Assembly (NCBI GenBank): GCA_014607495.2
Contig: CP053165.1
Span: forward strand, 6,588,906 to 6,652,905
Length of the DNA stretch: 64,000 bases
Reading direction: 5' to 3'
DNA from: Carposina sasakii
Taxonomy: Eukaryota > Arthropoda > Insecta > Lepidoptera > Carposinidae
Under the pieces are notes generated by a model that saw nothing but the letters and a program-made list of their open reading frames with translations, had not been told where the DNA came from and made no database searches. Positions 33,606 to 45,409 of this stretch are shown here, piece by piece (within the stretch, counting starts at the first letter, position 1; each line of letters opens with the position of its first letter). Both the position numbers and the translations under genes were made by a program.

Positions 33606-33929
33606 AATAATTCATAATTACGCATTAAAACTGGTACATACGTAAATAGGATATTTTATGTGATTGTTTCAACATTTAAAACTCAAAACGTGCCAACTTC
33701 GGTTAGCGGTTATTTGCTAGGTTTCGCCGCATTTTCCATTATCAGTGGGTTTTCCTGGAGAAACTTTGTGGTTTATTAATAAAAAATTTAGTATTAACTT
33801 TGTTTGGTTGTACTTTGTAACTGGCAACTGCCATTTTACTTTATTAATATTTTTTTATGTTAACTGATTAGATGCAATCAAATATTAAATCAAGGCAAAT
33901 TAGGTATACATATAGGTACATATCACTAA
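33606..33929. other. AT-rich spacer
   Basis: Nothing was recognised. Confidence 0.5.
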
Positions 33930-34020
33930 CCGCCGGGCAGACGGTAACCAACCCGCCTGCCCTGGGGGAGGCCTACGTCCAGCAGTGGACTGCCATAGGC
34001 TGATGATGATTATGATGATA
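33930..34020 (+). mobile_element. Family U RTE-tailed SINE-like copy 2, internally deleted
   Basis: It contains GGTAACCAACCCGCCTGCCC, joined directly to TGGGGGAGGCCTACGTCCAG and CAGTGGACTGCCATAGGCTG, then (ATG)n (GATGATGATTATGATGATA). The reading GEAYVQQWTA-G-stop is that of the RTE C-terminus. Compared with copy 3 the middle is missing. Confidence 0.7.
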
Positions 34021-34639
34021 GGTACCTGAGCTTTCATTTGTAGAGTTTCCTACTAAATTTGGATTAACTAGTCTATCTTAAGTAATCCGTTGTAAGATGA
34101 TAAACTGAAACGATGGAGAGCGATCAAAGTGTCCGTGTCATTCTGTTTTCCGTGCCATATTGTAGTAAAGCGCACCAACGTGCTGATACAATAACTCCTA
34201 TCGTCAATTTCCTTGATCTGTAACAAAAGGGAATATGCGTCTGACACGAAAACGGATTTTTCATATTTTATTTATTCCAAAGATATTAGAAATACAAACC
34301 GAATAGTGCAAAAATAACATCAATCTGTTAGTAAATTCCAAATTACAGGTGTTTAAAAGTTTAAAAAAATATATAGAAAAAATGTACAACATAAAAGGAG
34401 TAAAAACATACAATTTTACCCATATTTTGAATTAACTCATTGATTTAATAAATACTTCATCAATATCTGTACCTATTAACAAACAATTTTTATTGATAAC
34501 TATATACAAAAATGTTATCATTACAGTTTATAAAATAAGATTGAATTTTTTTTTCATACTAATTTGAGACTGTTGTGTACCATGTATATATATATATAGG
34601 TTCAAAATAATTAATGGTTTACTAATTTACTAATTTCTA
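34021..34639. other. AT-rich sequence, no recognised feature
   Basis: A (TA)-rich patch lies at 34,585-34,600. Nothing else. Confidence 0.5.
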
Positions 34640-34862
34640 TAATCCTGAGAATGCCACGGTTGTTGGCGAAACATATGTAGATTATTTATCTAGTTTTTGA
34701 TTTCGGAATAGTGCAATGTATTATCTTGCATGCTAGGTGCTCGGGTCTGGTTTCTCGTGGCGATTGTAGTTAGTGCAAGTGCCTGTTTTCGCAGTTATGA
34801 GATATCAGATCCGAGGGTCAGTGGAGGGTTTAGGGCCCGATGGTGGGCGCACCCATAGTGAA
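34640..34862 (+). repeat. Single-arm relative of the 11.5-kb palindrome (family Q)
   Basis: It is collinear with the right arm of the palindrome: GAATGCCACGGTTGTTGGCG, AAACATATGTAGATTA, TTGCATGCTAGGTGCTCGGG, TCTGGTTTCTCGTGGCGATT, CAGATCCGAGGGTCAGTGGA and TAGGGCCCGATGGTGGGCG. It is clearly diverged, by roughly one difference in five to seven bases. It lacks the inverted partner, so the repeat unit exists without the palindrome. Confidence 0.8.
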
Positions 34863-37800
34863 TAGAAGGTTATTCTTTACTTCTGCATCGGAAGGAACGA
34901 CAACATCCTATATTGATAGGGACTCTACATATTCTGTTTTTAAAACTTTCCTTTAAAAGCCTAGAATAGTTAAAACCTTGATTACAATATGTTGTTTTAG
35001 AGCTGAAAATATTGCAGATAATATAAGGTTTAGGTTTGGTTTTAGATGAATAATTATGCCTGATGAACTTCTTAATAATATTAACACAAGCAAAGCAAAC
35101 ACGTAACATGGTTCGCAACAACATTTCGCAAAATTAATATCAAACAAAACTCTGTGTGATCTTAAGTAAACGCCTTATAAGAAGTAAAACCCAACAAAAT
35201 TGCCCCAAGCCGTTCTTTGATCAAAATTTATATGAAAACTTTACGCCGATTTGTAACGAGAAAAACAAAGTTAAAACTCTTCCTGACCAAAGTAAATCGA
35301 ATGTTTCGATCGTTTACGAACGTGGTCGCTATCGGCTTTATTCACTCGTAAACCGTTGTATTCATTTTGTTGAGACTGAACTTTGCGTCGATAGGTGTAT
35401 TTGTTTTGAGCAGAGCTTCCCAAAACTTCGCCAATCCGTGTGAACTTCGTAAAATGCATAAAAACTGTAAATCGACAAGTGATATTATGATTTTTTGTTG
35501 TTATGTAAACGGTGTAAACCCCCATATCTGAACTGTTCTGTAGCATTAAGTTTGCCTTTGATAAAACTTTTTGTGCCTGCAATAGATAATTTCCTCATCT
35601 TATCTAATAATTGGACATGATTTTCATTTGATGCGGTATCTTAATTCCTTTTGTTCGGTCTGGTTGGTTGAAACATCCATGCGAATCATCATCGTATAGG
35701 CAACTTACTATTGATTAGGATAATTATGTGACTGTTGCAGATAATATTTATCTGTCTTTTGCTGTATCCTAACCTGAAAGCTGGGCGGATCTTAATTAAA
35801 TTTTGGCTCTATCTATCCTCTAAGAACAGATTAGTCCAAAAGATTGATCCAAAGGACATTTTCTCTGCTGGATTTACATTGTTTTTTACGTTTTGCGGAA
35901 ACTATGCGGCATTGTCTTTTACACTAAACTTGTGACTCATTATATTGGTAGGTGAATCTTTCCCCTCTATGCTAAGCATGCTGTGGGACCTAATAATGAA
36001 CTCAATTTCTCTATTCGTTGATACTAGAGATAACTTTATGCTAAACAGATTCGTAAGCCAAGCCAAGTGAACTATTCCCAGTTACGTGAATAATCCCCCT
36101 CAAACTCCCCATATTGTTTATGTTCTTGACGCCTCCTATCAGAATATGTTAGAGGAACTTTACTAATCTATACCAAAACTGTTATTAATTATCTACGTAT
36201 TATTGTAGCGTCGTTATTTATCTGATTTTAAAACAATCACCTTCCCAACTTTTCCAAAACATTTTTTTTATTATTTTAACATGGCTATATTTTTCTGCGC
36301 CATTTAACGTTATTAGGTATATCAGCGTTATTAGGTATTTCGAGCCGGTCTAACAAAACAAAAAGTCGGTAAAAGTAAATCTTGGTCGCCTTATTATATT
36401 TTATATATTTGTATTTTTAAGTAAGTACGTAGTTGCTACCTATGTATGTAACGCCAAATCCTTGGCAATATGAGTATCCGAAGGAACTACAGACTCCGTG
36501 AATAATGGGATAAGGCTGAAAAATGATGTAGGTATTTCTGTATTTAATTACTTGTAACTTTGATTGTTTTTTTTTTAATTTTCTTATAATTTTACAATCA
36601 ATCATTACATAGGTGTAAGAAACAGGAACACCACTTAAACCATTGAGGTTTGTGTGTGGTGCAGTCTGCTCATTAAAACCTAGTTATGTATAGGTCATAA
36701 TAAATTTGTCCAGGATAATAGATACCTACTTATTAAATTTATCGTTATAGTTACGAATATGTTAGTGGCATGCAATTCTCAAGAATTCAACTACCTACCT
36801 AGTTTTGTAATATATAGGTAAAGTTTTAAGTTTATTATTGATATTACTCCGGTTATACACTTATACCTAATAACTTTTTCAAACTTTTAACTTTTCGGTT
36901 AAAAGGTTGCAGGAGCGAACAAAATTAGAACTAATCGGTTAGTAAGTAATTAGATATGCCATCACCGATGCCGAAAGAAGTTATTGATAAAATTAATTGA
37001 TAAAAGTATTATTAAAATAAGTTCGAAATTACACAACGAACTTTAATGTAGAAGTACATATGTGTAATCATTGCTTATAAGTATTATTCATGATTTTCTG
37101 CCATCATACAAAATTGACTGGTTTATTCCCCGCGACTATTTTGCATGAACATCATTCCAGGGGCTACAGAATTCTGGAACTGCAAAGTTTCCAATGCATT
37201 GCCGCCTTGCTAGTAGAATATAACTTAATAGAGTTTTCGTTTCCAGCACCTCGCAATGGGCCAGTAAAGCAAGTTATTGTGTACATAAAGCTCGTTTGTC
37301 GAGTGACCACTTTGCTATTCTGTGGGTTTAGTATCGTTAGCTGAACAATTTTATTATAGAACTTGAACGAGTGTAAGTGAGTAGATTTGTGTAAGTTATA
37401 CTATACTTAGACATGCACCTATTATGGTCGATTCTGACCGTCAAGAGACAGATCTGTCTCATTCCATTCTTAACATAAATAGCTGAGAGGGAAAGGGATA
37501 GGTAGAACTAAATTTAAGTCTAGTTTTAAGTGTGACTGTCAAAATCGCCCATATTACCTACCTACTTAATAAATTACAATACAGTAAGTAGGTACTTCAA
37601 AAGACTAAAACTGCCTTTAAATTAGAAATGGTTCATGGAACTTTAATGAAGTCATATAATCCTCTTAAAACGGTGGGAATAGGAACAATGTTCTGGGACA
37701 AGTTATCTCAGCGCACAGTGGTCGCGAGCTAATCTAGTAAAAGCTAGCACCCTGCTTTACCTCATTTGTCGCCGGACGTTTGTTCAAATACTCGACATTT

Positions 37801-37922
37801 ATCGCCTCTTTATATATCTACTAACTGAATAACTAGCTGTGACTACTGTGTTGTTATAATGGTATTTTATATGCTAGGTTATAGAGATTGATAGTGTAGC
37901 TTATTTTGTATCTATATTACAT
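34863..37922. other. Long AT-rich stretch, mostly unique
   Basis: A probable family B fragment lies at 35,951-35,985 (CCCCTCTATGCTAAGCATGC TGTGGGACCT, minus orientation). The overlapping frames at 34,870-35,582 on both strands show no domain. Nothing else was recognised. Confidence 0.45.
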
Positions 37923-38180
37923 TCTTCTTCAGCCTATTGCAGTCCACTGCTGGACGTAGGCCTCCCCCAGGGCACGCCACAAGGCTACTGCCACAGGGGG
38001 GTTTTGCCCATAGTCACCACGCTGGGAAGACGGGTTGGTGACCGCAGTGGGACTTTCGGACTATGTTGTCAGTACGGGAGGCGCTGCTGCCCACCTCCCC
38101 GAAACCCTTAATCGCCTCGTACGATACCCACGGGCAGGCAGGGGTGGTACAAACTCTACTCTGCCGGCACCACGCGGCTA
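37923..38180 (-). mobile_element. Family U RTE-tailed SINE-like element, copy 3, longest
   Basis: On the minus strand the order is GCCGGCAGAGTAGAGTTTGT, CACGGGTATC-type GC-rich body, CGGTCACCAACCCGTCTTCC, CAGCGTGGTGACTATGGGCA, TGGCGTGCCCTGGGGGAGGC, CTACGTCCAGCAGTGGACTG and CAATAGGCTGAAGAAGAAT. Only the last ~45 bp match the RTE LINE end, while the body is non-coding. Non-autonomous elements that borrow a LINE tail use that LINE's enzyme. A tRNA-like head is not visible, probably through 5' truncation. Confidence 0.7.
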
Positions 38181-38638
38181 TATTACGTACCATGCCATAT
38201 TTGGCATAATTCTACAATTACACACCTAAAACTACACACCTAAGGATCATAACAAATGTCAATGAAATGAACAAACATTCTTTACTCGCATAATATCATA
38301 AAGGTACCTAATAGTCTGAATATCTATCTACCAGTAGAAATGCAGTCATCTAATTATTTCTGTAGGTGTGCAGATCGAATTATCACGATGCAGGCGCACA
38401 GTGGTTCAGTTGAAATCAAATAATACCTCTGCTGGACTACATTTGCCTAAAGGTCCACTATGTGCTCCATTTTATACATTTTTATGTGTTAGTGCTGCAC
38501 CCTATCACGAATATCTATGATTTGTCAATAAATAAATAATTAGTAAGCTATCAATTTGTTTTATCTAAATATGTTTTGGGGTTATGCTATTTAAACCACA
38601 TTACTAGCTTAAAGGCAAAATAACATATATAGGTAGGT
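38181..38638. other. AT-rich spacer
   Basis: Nothing was recognised. Confidence 0.5.
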
Positions 38639-38652
38639 AGTAATGATATAGT

Positions 38653-38840
38653 AGATATAGATGATAGGGATGAAAAATAACGTTTCCAATAATGTAATTT
38701 CAAAAAGAGATGGTAAAATTCGTCATCCGAGTAATTGACCCGGTGGCTCAGTGGTAAGAGCGCTGGCACGGAATGCAGAGGTCGTGGGTTCGATTCCCAC
38801 TCGGGTGAGGAATGTTTTCCATTTCTTTATTAATAATTTT
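38653..38840 (+). mobile_element. Family H tRNA-like SINE, copy 2, 14-bp target duplication
   Basis: The perfect duplication AGTAATGATATAGT lies at 38,639-38,652 and 38,841-38,854. The 188-bp element starts in the body (GATAGGGATGAAAAATAACG), continues with AAATTCGTCATCCGAGTAAT, then the tRNA-like module with TGGCTCAGTGGTAAGAGCGC and GTGGGTTCGATTCCCACTCG. It ends CATTTCTTTATTAATAATTT. The 5' end is truncated relative to other copies. It looks like a tRNA but lacks a clean acceptor stem, so it is not a functional tRNA gene. Confidence 0.85.
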
Positions 38841-38854
38841 AGTAATGATATAGT

Positions 38855-39451
38855 TTATAATATGTGTAGAAAGATGATCGTTTGGTAAAGACGGAGATAC
38901 TTTGAAAAGCTCTACGTAAGGAATTGTATAATAGGGTAATCGTGTAATTCGATTTTGCAAAATACTGTAAGAGGAAAACTTAATTTTTCCTGCAAACTAT
39001 TTATAAAAATACAATATCAGTACAAAAGGCAACCGCGTAAACACCTAAGTAAAGGCGCAGAATACTAAATAAATAAAGATAAAAAAAAAAGTAAAGGAAG
39101 CTAAAAGCGTAGTGTACAAAAACCATTAATTTGCTGTCGTACTACGTTCCACGAGGTTTTATATTATTCAGCCAATATTGCTCTGAAATTTACATTATTC
39201 ATTCATAGATGTAACTAGCTATATAGTGTTATATATGAAATGTACGTAAATACAATAGGTGGTACCTACTTAAGTAGGTATAGTTTATGAATATTTTATT
39301 CGATTGAAGATAATAGCGGCGTATCAGAGCCGTAATTATTGAGATTTAAAAAAATCGTAAAATGAGCCTAAGTTAAAAATGTATGGTAAAGTTGTACGGC
39401 AAATATCACCGACATACATTATTAGATATACCTACCTACATACAAAAAACC
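38855..39451. other. AT-rich spacer
   Basis: Nothing was recognised. Confidence 0.5.
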
Positions 39452-39560
39452 CGTCTCTTTCCCGGAGGGGTAGGCAGAGATCCTCCACTTCTACGGTCCC
39501 TTGACACACCTCTTTCTCTTCATCTACTTTCATGATATTCTTTACAGAAAACTGTTAATT
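39452..39560. repeat. Family V repeat, copy 2
   Basis: CGTCTCTTTCCCGGAGGGGT, AGGCAGAGATCCTCCACTTC and CATCTACTTTCATGATATTC match the copy at 32.5 kb in order and spacing. Confidence 0.6.
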
Positions 39561-40021
39561 AATCCTTCTCTTATTCATTTCTAGGAAGTTATAAACTTAA
39601 AAAATATGGTTCCAAGTAGGTCACCCAACAAATACTTTGGTATCTCTTGCTAATATAATAAAATAGGTAGGTACCTACTCGTAAAGTCTACCGTTGAGCA
39701 GCCTCTCAGCAAAGTCGCAAACTTGGCAGATTATGAACTTCAACTGATTATCAATTTAAGGTATTCCATCGCTCTGGGAGCCACCAGGTGACAACCCTCG
39801 AGCTTGCCGATTAAGCTCAAATATATAACGTAAAGATACTTTTCTTATACTTGAGGAATTATGAGGATATTTTGGATAGGACTGTTCTGACAGTTAGGGC
39901 TTTTTGAAGTAGGTGTGCCGAAGACTTTTTTGTACATTATCATTAACTATCTCAAGGGAATATCATAAATAGGATAATATAGATATGCAGAGAACAACCT
40001 TTTTTTTTCAGCGAACATAAT
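39561..40021. other. AT-rich spacer
   Basis: Nothing was recognised. Confidence 0.45.
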
Positions 40022-40282
40022 CTTGCTCTGGGAGTGAAAAAAAAACGTATAATACTACAGCTGCTTCTCTTCCCGGGCATACTGTACAAGTCAATAGAGG
40101 GATAAGAGGGTCTTGGTGTTTTGTAGGCGATGGGCTGACTACCTGTCACTACTAACCGAACTTGTACATCTTATACCCTCAAAATTGGTCAGAAGTGGCG
40201 CCATGTGGTTCTATCGGCCCTTTTGTTCTGCCTACCCCGTAAGGGATAAAGGCGTGATTATATGTAATGTAATGTAATGTAA
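40022..40282 (+). mobile_element. Family F element with (ATGTA)n tail, longer copy
   Basis: The order is CTTGCTCTGGGAGTGAAAAA, ATAATACTACAGCTGCTTCT, CTTCCCGGGCATACTGTACA, AGTCAATAGAGGGATAAGAG, CCGAACTTGTACATCTTATA, TACCCTCAAAATTGGTCAGA, CTGCCTACCCCGTAAGGGAT and AAAGGCGTGATTATATGTAA, with three TGTAA units as tail. The inverted copy at 52.9-53.1 kb is highly similar but lacks 48 bp near this end. No coding sequence. The tandem tail indicates a retroposon-like 3' end. Confidence 0.75.
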
Positions 40283-40630
40283 CACAATCTTGTAATATAA
40301 AAAAAAAACAGAAATACAAAAAAAGTAAAATGAATACTTACAAACAAAACGATACTTACGATATCAGCGCTTTTCAAATAGGTACGAATTTCGTTGACTT
40401 ACAACATCGATAGATATTACATCTTTAGCACGATATCGAAGATCGTCATTTATTCTAGCGAGGTTACACCCTAATACTTTAAGGGAAAATGCCCGGAAAA
40501 TTGAGAGAAGCCCTCAAGAAAGGCAACCTCATTTTATTTGGCGATAATTTTTAGCGAGATCATATTTCCAGAGATTTTTATAGATTATACGCTATACGAG
40601 AATAGCGTGGTGAACATTTTATATTTAACC
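40283..40630. other. AT-rich spacer
   Basis: Nothing was recognised. Confidence 0.5.
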
Positions 40631-40786
40631 CAGCTGTTGCCCGCGACTTCGTCCGCGACTCTAGAATGTAGCCTATGTCTTTCTCCATATGTAGTCCCAA
40701 CTATAGTTATGTGTGCAAAATTTCAAGAACATTGAAGAAAGTAAATATAACAAACAAGCATACTTACTTTCGCATTTTAATATTAG
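40631..40786 (-). mobile_element. Family S element, short near-complete copy 4
   Basis: On the minus strand it starts ACTAATATTAAAATGCGAAA GTAAGTATGC and ends GAGTCGCGGACGAAGTCGCGGGC, AACAGCTG. This is the widely distributed insect layout with a 'tactaatatta..aa..gcgaaagt' start and a '..cgcgggcaacagctag' end. The final CTAG has become CTGG. The three overlapping open frames here are shadows. Confidence 0.6.
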
Positions 40787-41714
40787 TTCGGATTTTGTTT
40801 CGTTACCTATCTATCATAAATCTAAATCATATCTATCTATATATATACTTAATTGCAGGTACTTTGTAACTTTTCTCGATAAGATTGTAAGTAATATTAT
40901 TTGTACAAAGTTTGAACGGTTTCATTTTTAAAGTTGACGTAGGTACGTACGTACGTCTTTTGAATGTAGCGTTTTTTTAAAACATGAGCTAATCAAGTTT
41001 TTTTCCATACAAACATTCAAACCCTATTTTACCTTTTAAGGGTTGAAATATCTCTTCGTTAGACCTCACAAAAGGAAGGCATGGTTTAAAATTTTACGTT
41101 TCCGCCTTTAGCGATTAGGTATCTACGGCTGTGCGTGCGTCTATATCAGTGATAATATTTCCATTTATAAATATAAATTGTATTTTAATAGAACTGTTAC
41201 AAGTGTAAACAATACTGTCAATGAAAATTAAACATTCATATACATTTACGCCCGCGGTATTTAGTTGATTATGGTTGATGGTTTAGTTAATTCAACTAAA
41301 CGTAGATATTATGATTTCAATAACAGATAATAATTAGGTAAACAATAAATGCTTTATTAATAATTATTTACCTATTCCAATTTATATTACCTACAAACAT
41401 AACGTAGTCTTAGCTGTTACCTACCTTATAATATTAGCAACAACTATTATGTTACACAAGTCGAAGGCGTATTGTATAATCCGCTGTATTACCTACATAA
41501 CAGAGCGTCGGAATAAAAACTGACTTGCTGTTTAATAATGCGTCTTCCTAACATTCAGGCGGATTGCAATCCGACTGAAATAACTGCGTTAGCAGAAAGT
41601 TTGTGCAAGTATTGCCTTGTTTACACGAGCCCTGTAGGTAGAGACATAGAGATCTTGGCTGAGAGGACTTGCAGTGGCGGGAATAAGTAGTGGTTGGCCC
41701 ACTTATTACCTAAC
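40787..41714. other. AT-rich sequence, no recognised feature
   Basis: A GTACGTACGTACGT run lies near 40,943. Nothing else. Confidence 0.5.
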
Positions 41715-41848
41715 TAGCAAAAGCAATGCGATATCGCAAATTGTACTAAATTTGCTGATTGCTTGTAAAATTATGAATTTCAAAGGAATTTTGTCATTTT
41801 AGCGCGAATATTGTACAATTTTCGTTATCGTATTGCTTCTGCTTTGCA
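41715..41848. mobile_element. Family G small hairpin MITE, copy 1
   Basis: The left end TAGCAAAAGCAATGCGATAT and the right end ATCGTATTGCTTCTGCTTTGC are inverted over ~32 bp. The interior shares GCTGATTGCTT, AATTTCAAA-GAATTTTG and GCGCGAATATTGTACAA with the copy at 61.1 kb. No coding sequence. Confidence 0.75.
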
Positions 41849-42757
41849 TTTGCAAGATACGTTTCATCAGCCTGCCGGTTAACTTTAGTTTGTGTTTAGT
41901 TATTATTATACTAAGCTTATTATCCTAATGTTGCCGAGACGTTAAAATAATATTGTATTATTCACTTAAATAAAATCCTTTTGCGAAAATGAACTTTGCG
42001 TTTTCGATTACCGGTGGTGAGCGGCAAAGGTAGAACATAAAGAAAAATCTTTTTGTAACAAAGGAGTTGTTGAAGTGAAACTAACTTGAACACTGCTTTC
42101 TGACACGAATGGCCGTTTAAACAAATAAACTAAAGGTTTTATTCATAATACCTACTTAATAAGTTGTTTGATTTTCTTTATTTACCCAGGAAATTACAAA
42201 AGTTTGTTATACTGGCTCTCGTGTGGCTACTTCTATACAGTAAGTAGTTAATAGATATTATAAATAAAAAATCATAATTGACAAATAAATAAAACTGGTA
42301 TAACTGTTCGTTAGATTGGTATAAAACTCGAAAATGTTTATATTAGAATTTAATGTTTATATTAGAGTAGGTAAATTAGCATAGTTAAAATGTATTGTAT
42401 TATTGGATCCCGTTGTCCACTGAAATCCAGCAAGAGTATATTCTAGTAGCTGCGGATGGAGCCGATGCAGAGATAAAATTTTTATTCCATTACATTACAT
42501 TACCTATATCGCAACATGCAGTTAGCAAGAAGTAGGTATTCAGTTGTAGTGTGACATAACTAGTTACACCGTTTATCGCAGATTAGCACACATCATGCCG
42601 TCTGTCTGCTTTTTTGCCATAAACTGAGAGACGTAGATAATAAACGTCAGATCCTAATTAGAGCACGTTTAGCCAATAGTTCCTCTGAATGATGGCGCTA
42701 GTTAGTATGCATATGACTACATATTACCCTTGTTAGTGCATTCAAGTATTATAATTA
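41849..42757. other. AT-rich sequence, no recognised feature
   Basis: Nothing was recognised. A short direct repeat (ATGTTTATATTAGA at 42,334 and 42,354) is the only local structure. Confidence 0.45.
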
Positions 42758-42805
42758 CTAATGTTTCGCCTACAGCCGTGGCATCCTAGATAGTTTTAAG
42801 TTCTG
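42758..42805 (-). repeat. Short family Q fragment
   Basis: TAATGTTTCGCCTACAGCCG, TGGCATCCTAGATAGTTTTA and AGTTCT parallel the left arm of the 11.5-kb palindrome (GTTTCGCCAACACCCGTGGC…GATTAGTTTTCC). It is the third member of the family in the window. Confidence 0.5.
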
Positions 42806-42830
42806 GATAGGTATGATACCTATACATATA

Positions 42831-43200
42831 CAGTGTTTTTTCGTTGCCACCCTTAACGAAGGGTAGGTACGTACTCTTCACATCAAATAAAGTAAATTTA
42901 TGCCAAAAAAATGCTGGGAAACGATGTAAATTTTTTTGAAAAAAAAATTAATTTCTTGGTCGGGCGAAATTGCTAGTGCCCAGAGTTTATGTTAGTTTTT
43001 TTATAGATAGATATTAATTATTTCTCGTGAAAAAATCTCACTACGCGCGTCTATGTACATTTATGCAGAAAAACGCAGTCTATTTACTCAACTTTGGGAA
43101 CTAGACACTTTTCAGGTATGCTTCCATATGGAGAAAAATGATCGTGATGATGAGGAGATTCCGTAGTTTTCGGGACCGTTGACGACCTAAAATCACCCTG
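42831..43200. mobile_element. Family C small inverted-end element, copy 2
   Basis: Bounded by TATA-CAGTG and CACCCTG-TATA. It is collinear with copy 1 over GCTGGGAAACGATGTAAATT, TTTCTCGTGAAAAAATCTCA, AAAAACGCAGTCTATTTACT, GGTATGCTTCCATATGGAGA and CGTTGACGACCTAAAATCA. No transposase. Confidence 0.7.
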
Positions 43201-43206
43201 TATAAA

Positions 43207-43394
43207 TGATTTGTCTTGAATGACTGACCGATGGATCAATGCACAGCCTAAACAGCTGATCAGACAGTGTGTCTGATAAAAGGGACGTTTCAGACTTCCG
43301 CCCCTAAGGGGGTGAAAAAGGGGCAAAGTTTGTTTACAACGCGATTGCTAAAAAGGGAAAATTAAAAAAATGGCGCGGATGAAGCCACCGCTAG
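43207..43394 (+). mobile_element. Family S CTAG-ended fragment, copy 5
   Basis: It contains GACTTCCGCCCCTAAGGGGG, TGAAAAAGGGGCAAAGTTTG and the end GGCGCGGATGAAGCCACCGC TAG followed by T. Related to the other CTAG-ended elements by its terminus, with a different body. It begins almost immediately after family C copy 2. Confidence 0.55.
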
Positions 43395-43401
43395 TAATTG
43401 A

Positions 43402-43558
43402 ATCATCATCAGCCTATTGCAGTCCACTGCTGGACGTAGGCCTCCCCCAGGGCACGCCATAAGGCTGCCATGGGGGGTATTTTCCCATAGTCACCACGCT
43501 GGGCAAGCGGGTTGGTGACCGCAGTTTGTATTTTGGACTATGTTGTCAACACGGGAGG
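43402..43558 (-). mobile_element. Family U RTE-tailed SINE-like element, copy 4
   Basis: Plus strand: ATCATCATCAGCCTATTGCA, GTCCACTGCTGGACGTAGGC, CTCCCCCAGGGCACGCCATA, GTCACCACGCTGGGCAAGCG and GGACTATGTTGTCAACACGG. It matches the 3' 150 bp of copy 3. The (ATC)n on the plus strand is the TGA-repeat tail. Confidence 0.75.
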
Positions 43559-44659
43559 TAATTGAATATAATTGTAATATTCTGAAAACGCGAAATACAG
43601 CCTCGGAATAATATATTAACTTTAGTAATAACCAATTAACCGACAATCGAGCTGGTCACCGCGTCGCCCTTGATACGCGTCACTGGTATATTTATAGACC
43701 ACAAGTAACTATCCGACCACGTGGAGTTTCGTATCTCGGTTGTTGATGTGAATCGTTTAAATTTTTTAGATAGAAAAGAGGAACTACTTGATGCAATGGG
43801 CCGTTTTAACCTTTTAAATTGTTTCTTTCTTTTTTTAACCGACTTCATAAAAGAGAGGTTATCAATTTGTCGGTATATTTTTTGCCATGTAATTAAGAGA
43901 ACAAGGGTAACACGACAAATCATACAATATATATAATATGGTAAAAAATACTACAGGAAAACCTGTGAACAAACCGCCCTTAATAAATAGGTACTCGTAG
44001 TCGTATGATGTGGTCGGGGTTTCAAGAAGAATACATAAGTTGTAATTAGATAAACTGGTCTATTAATTATAATGGTATGAAGTCCATTATATTTAGGTAC
44101 ATTTTTCTGGCAAGACCTTTCTTTTCAGGCAAATAAAAATTGACACGCGACGATGTGAAAGTGAGCTAAACTCTCCGCAACAAACCTTTGGGCCTTTAGT
44201 CGACAAAACCGGTTGAGAAAACTACCTAATAAAGAAGAAAATGTATAGGTACAAGGGGGCTTTGTAAACTTTTTTATGTAAACAAAATAAAACATGACGA
44301 TAACAAATATTCTCCGATACAATCTTTCGCTCATAAAAATGCGCAATTAACTGGCCATTTTGAAGGCTTATTGTGAGTTTACTTTTTAAATCGGTGTAGT
44401 ATTTTAAATTACATATTAGCTTCTACTTTTATTTCAATCCTGGCTTTTAATTATTGTGTTTACATCTTTATTACATACGGTTTAAGTTTCCTCCACCGTT
44501 ATTATAAAGCCGATTATTCAATGAAATATAGAGTAAAGCGTTGTTTTGCATGACGTACTCTAATTAAAATGAAGACCTAGTTTGATTATGTTACAAAAAG
44601 CTCGTACATAAACGTTTTATACTCGAAGAACTACTTAAAATTACGTCTTGAGAATTATT
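43559..44659. other. AT-rich sequence, no recognised feature
   Basis: Overlapping frames at 43,636-43,936 on both strands are shadows of the same low-complexity stretch. No domain. Confidence 0.5.
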
Positions 44660-44792
44660 TAGCAAGATATACGTGGACAGAAGTTAATGATGAGTGACAA
44701 ATTCCTAACTTATTGACTGAGAAAATGCCCGTTCCTTAGTCGACTCTTTACGACATGCACGGAAAGAGATGCAGCTGATGTATTCTAATCTG
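44660..44792 (+). repeat. Family B copy 8, 3' part
   Basis: It contains TGATGAGTGACAAATTCCTA, CCGTTCCTTAGTCGACTCTT, TACGACATGCACGGAAAGAG and ATGCAGCTGATGTATTCTAA. This copy shows the 3' end of the family best. Confidence 0.75.
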
Positions 44793-45409
44793 ATTCTAAT
44801 AGACAAGTTATATACCTACACTATACAAATGGGAGGACAATCACGGTACAGATGACGCAACGACTTTTTAAACATCGTAATTTCGCAATGCAGTCCCATA
44901 AAATTATAAATTCACCTCGACTAGCTTGTATTAAATTTTGCACTGAAAAGTCAATGTTAATTTTCCTTTCAACGGAAAACACCTGGAAACCACGTATTTA
45001 TTTGTATGCATACCGCTGAAGTCATGCCATTACGACCTACTTCAAGGTACTCTGAATGAATAAACAGCTAAGCTAGCATCAAGGCTAATTTACAAAATAT
45101 ACGCATGCGACAAATTGTAGTATTCTGTGCCACCGCAGCAGGATTTTAACTAGGATTTAGCTTACTTGCACAGTAAAGCTCCTAAAATAGGTAAGCCACA
45201 AATTACTATTTTACTTACATCCCGTACAATTCAATTCTTTCTGAGATTTGACACATAATTTTTGTTATTCCCAATACCTGAGATAACTACAGTTTTACAA
45301 TATAACAGTTACAAAATAAAGAATGCAATGTCAAGGAATGTTATGGAAAGCGGCTATTACAATTTTTTATAATGATGTATTATTATAACTTACTCGTAGT
45401 ATAAAATAA
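44793..45409. other. AT-rich sequence, no recognised feature
   Basis: Nothing was recognised. Confidence 0.5.

Noticed and set aside
38735..38815. A tRNA gene
   Set aside because: Box A-like and box B-like motifs are good, but the acceptor arms do not pair cleanly, and the same module recurs in six insertions with a common body and tail. It is part of a SINE.
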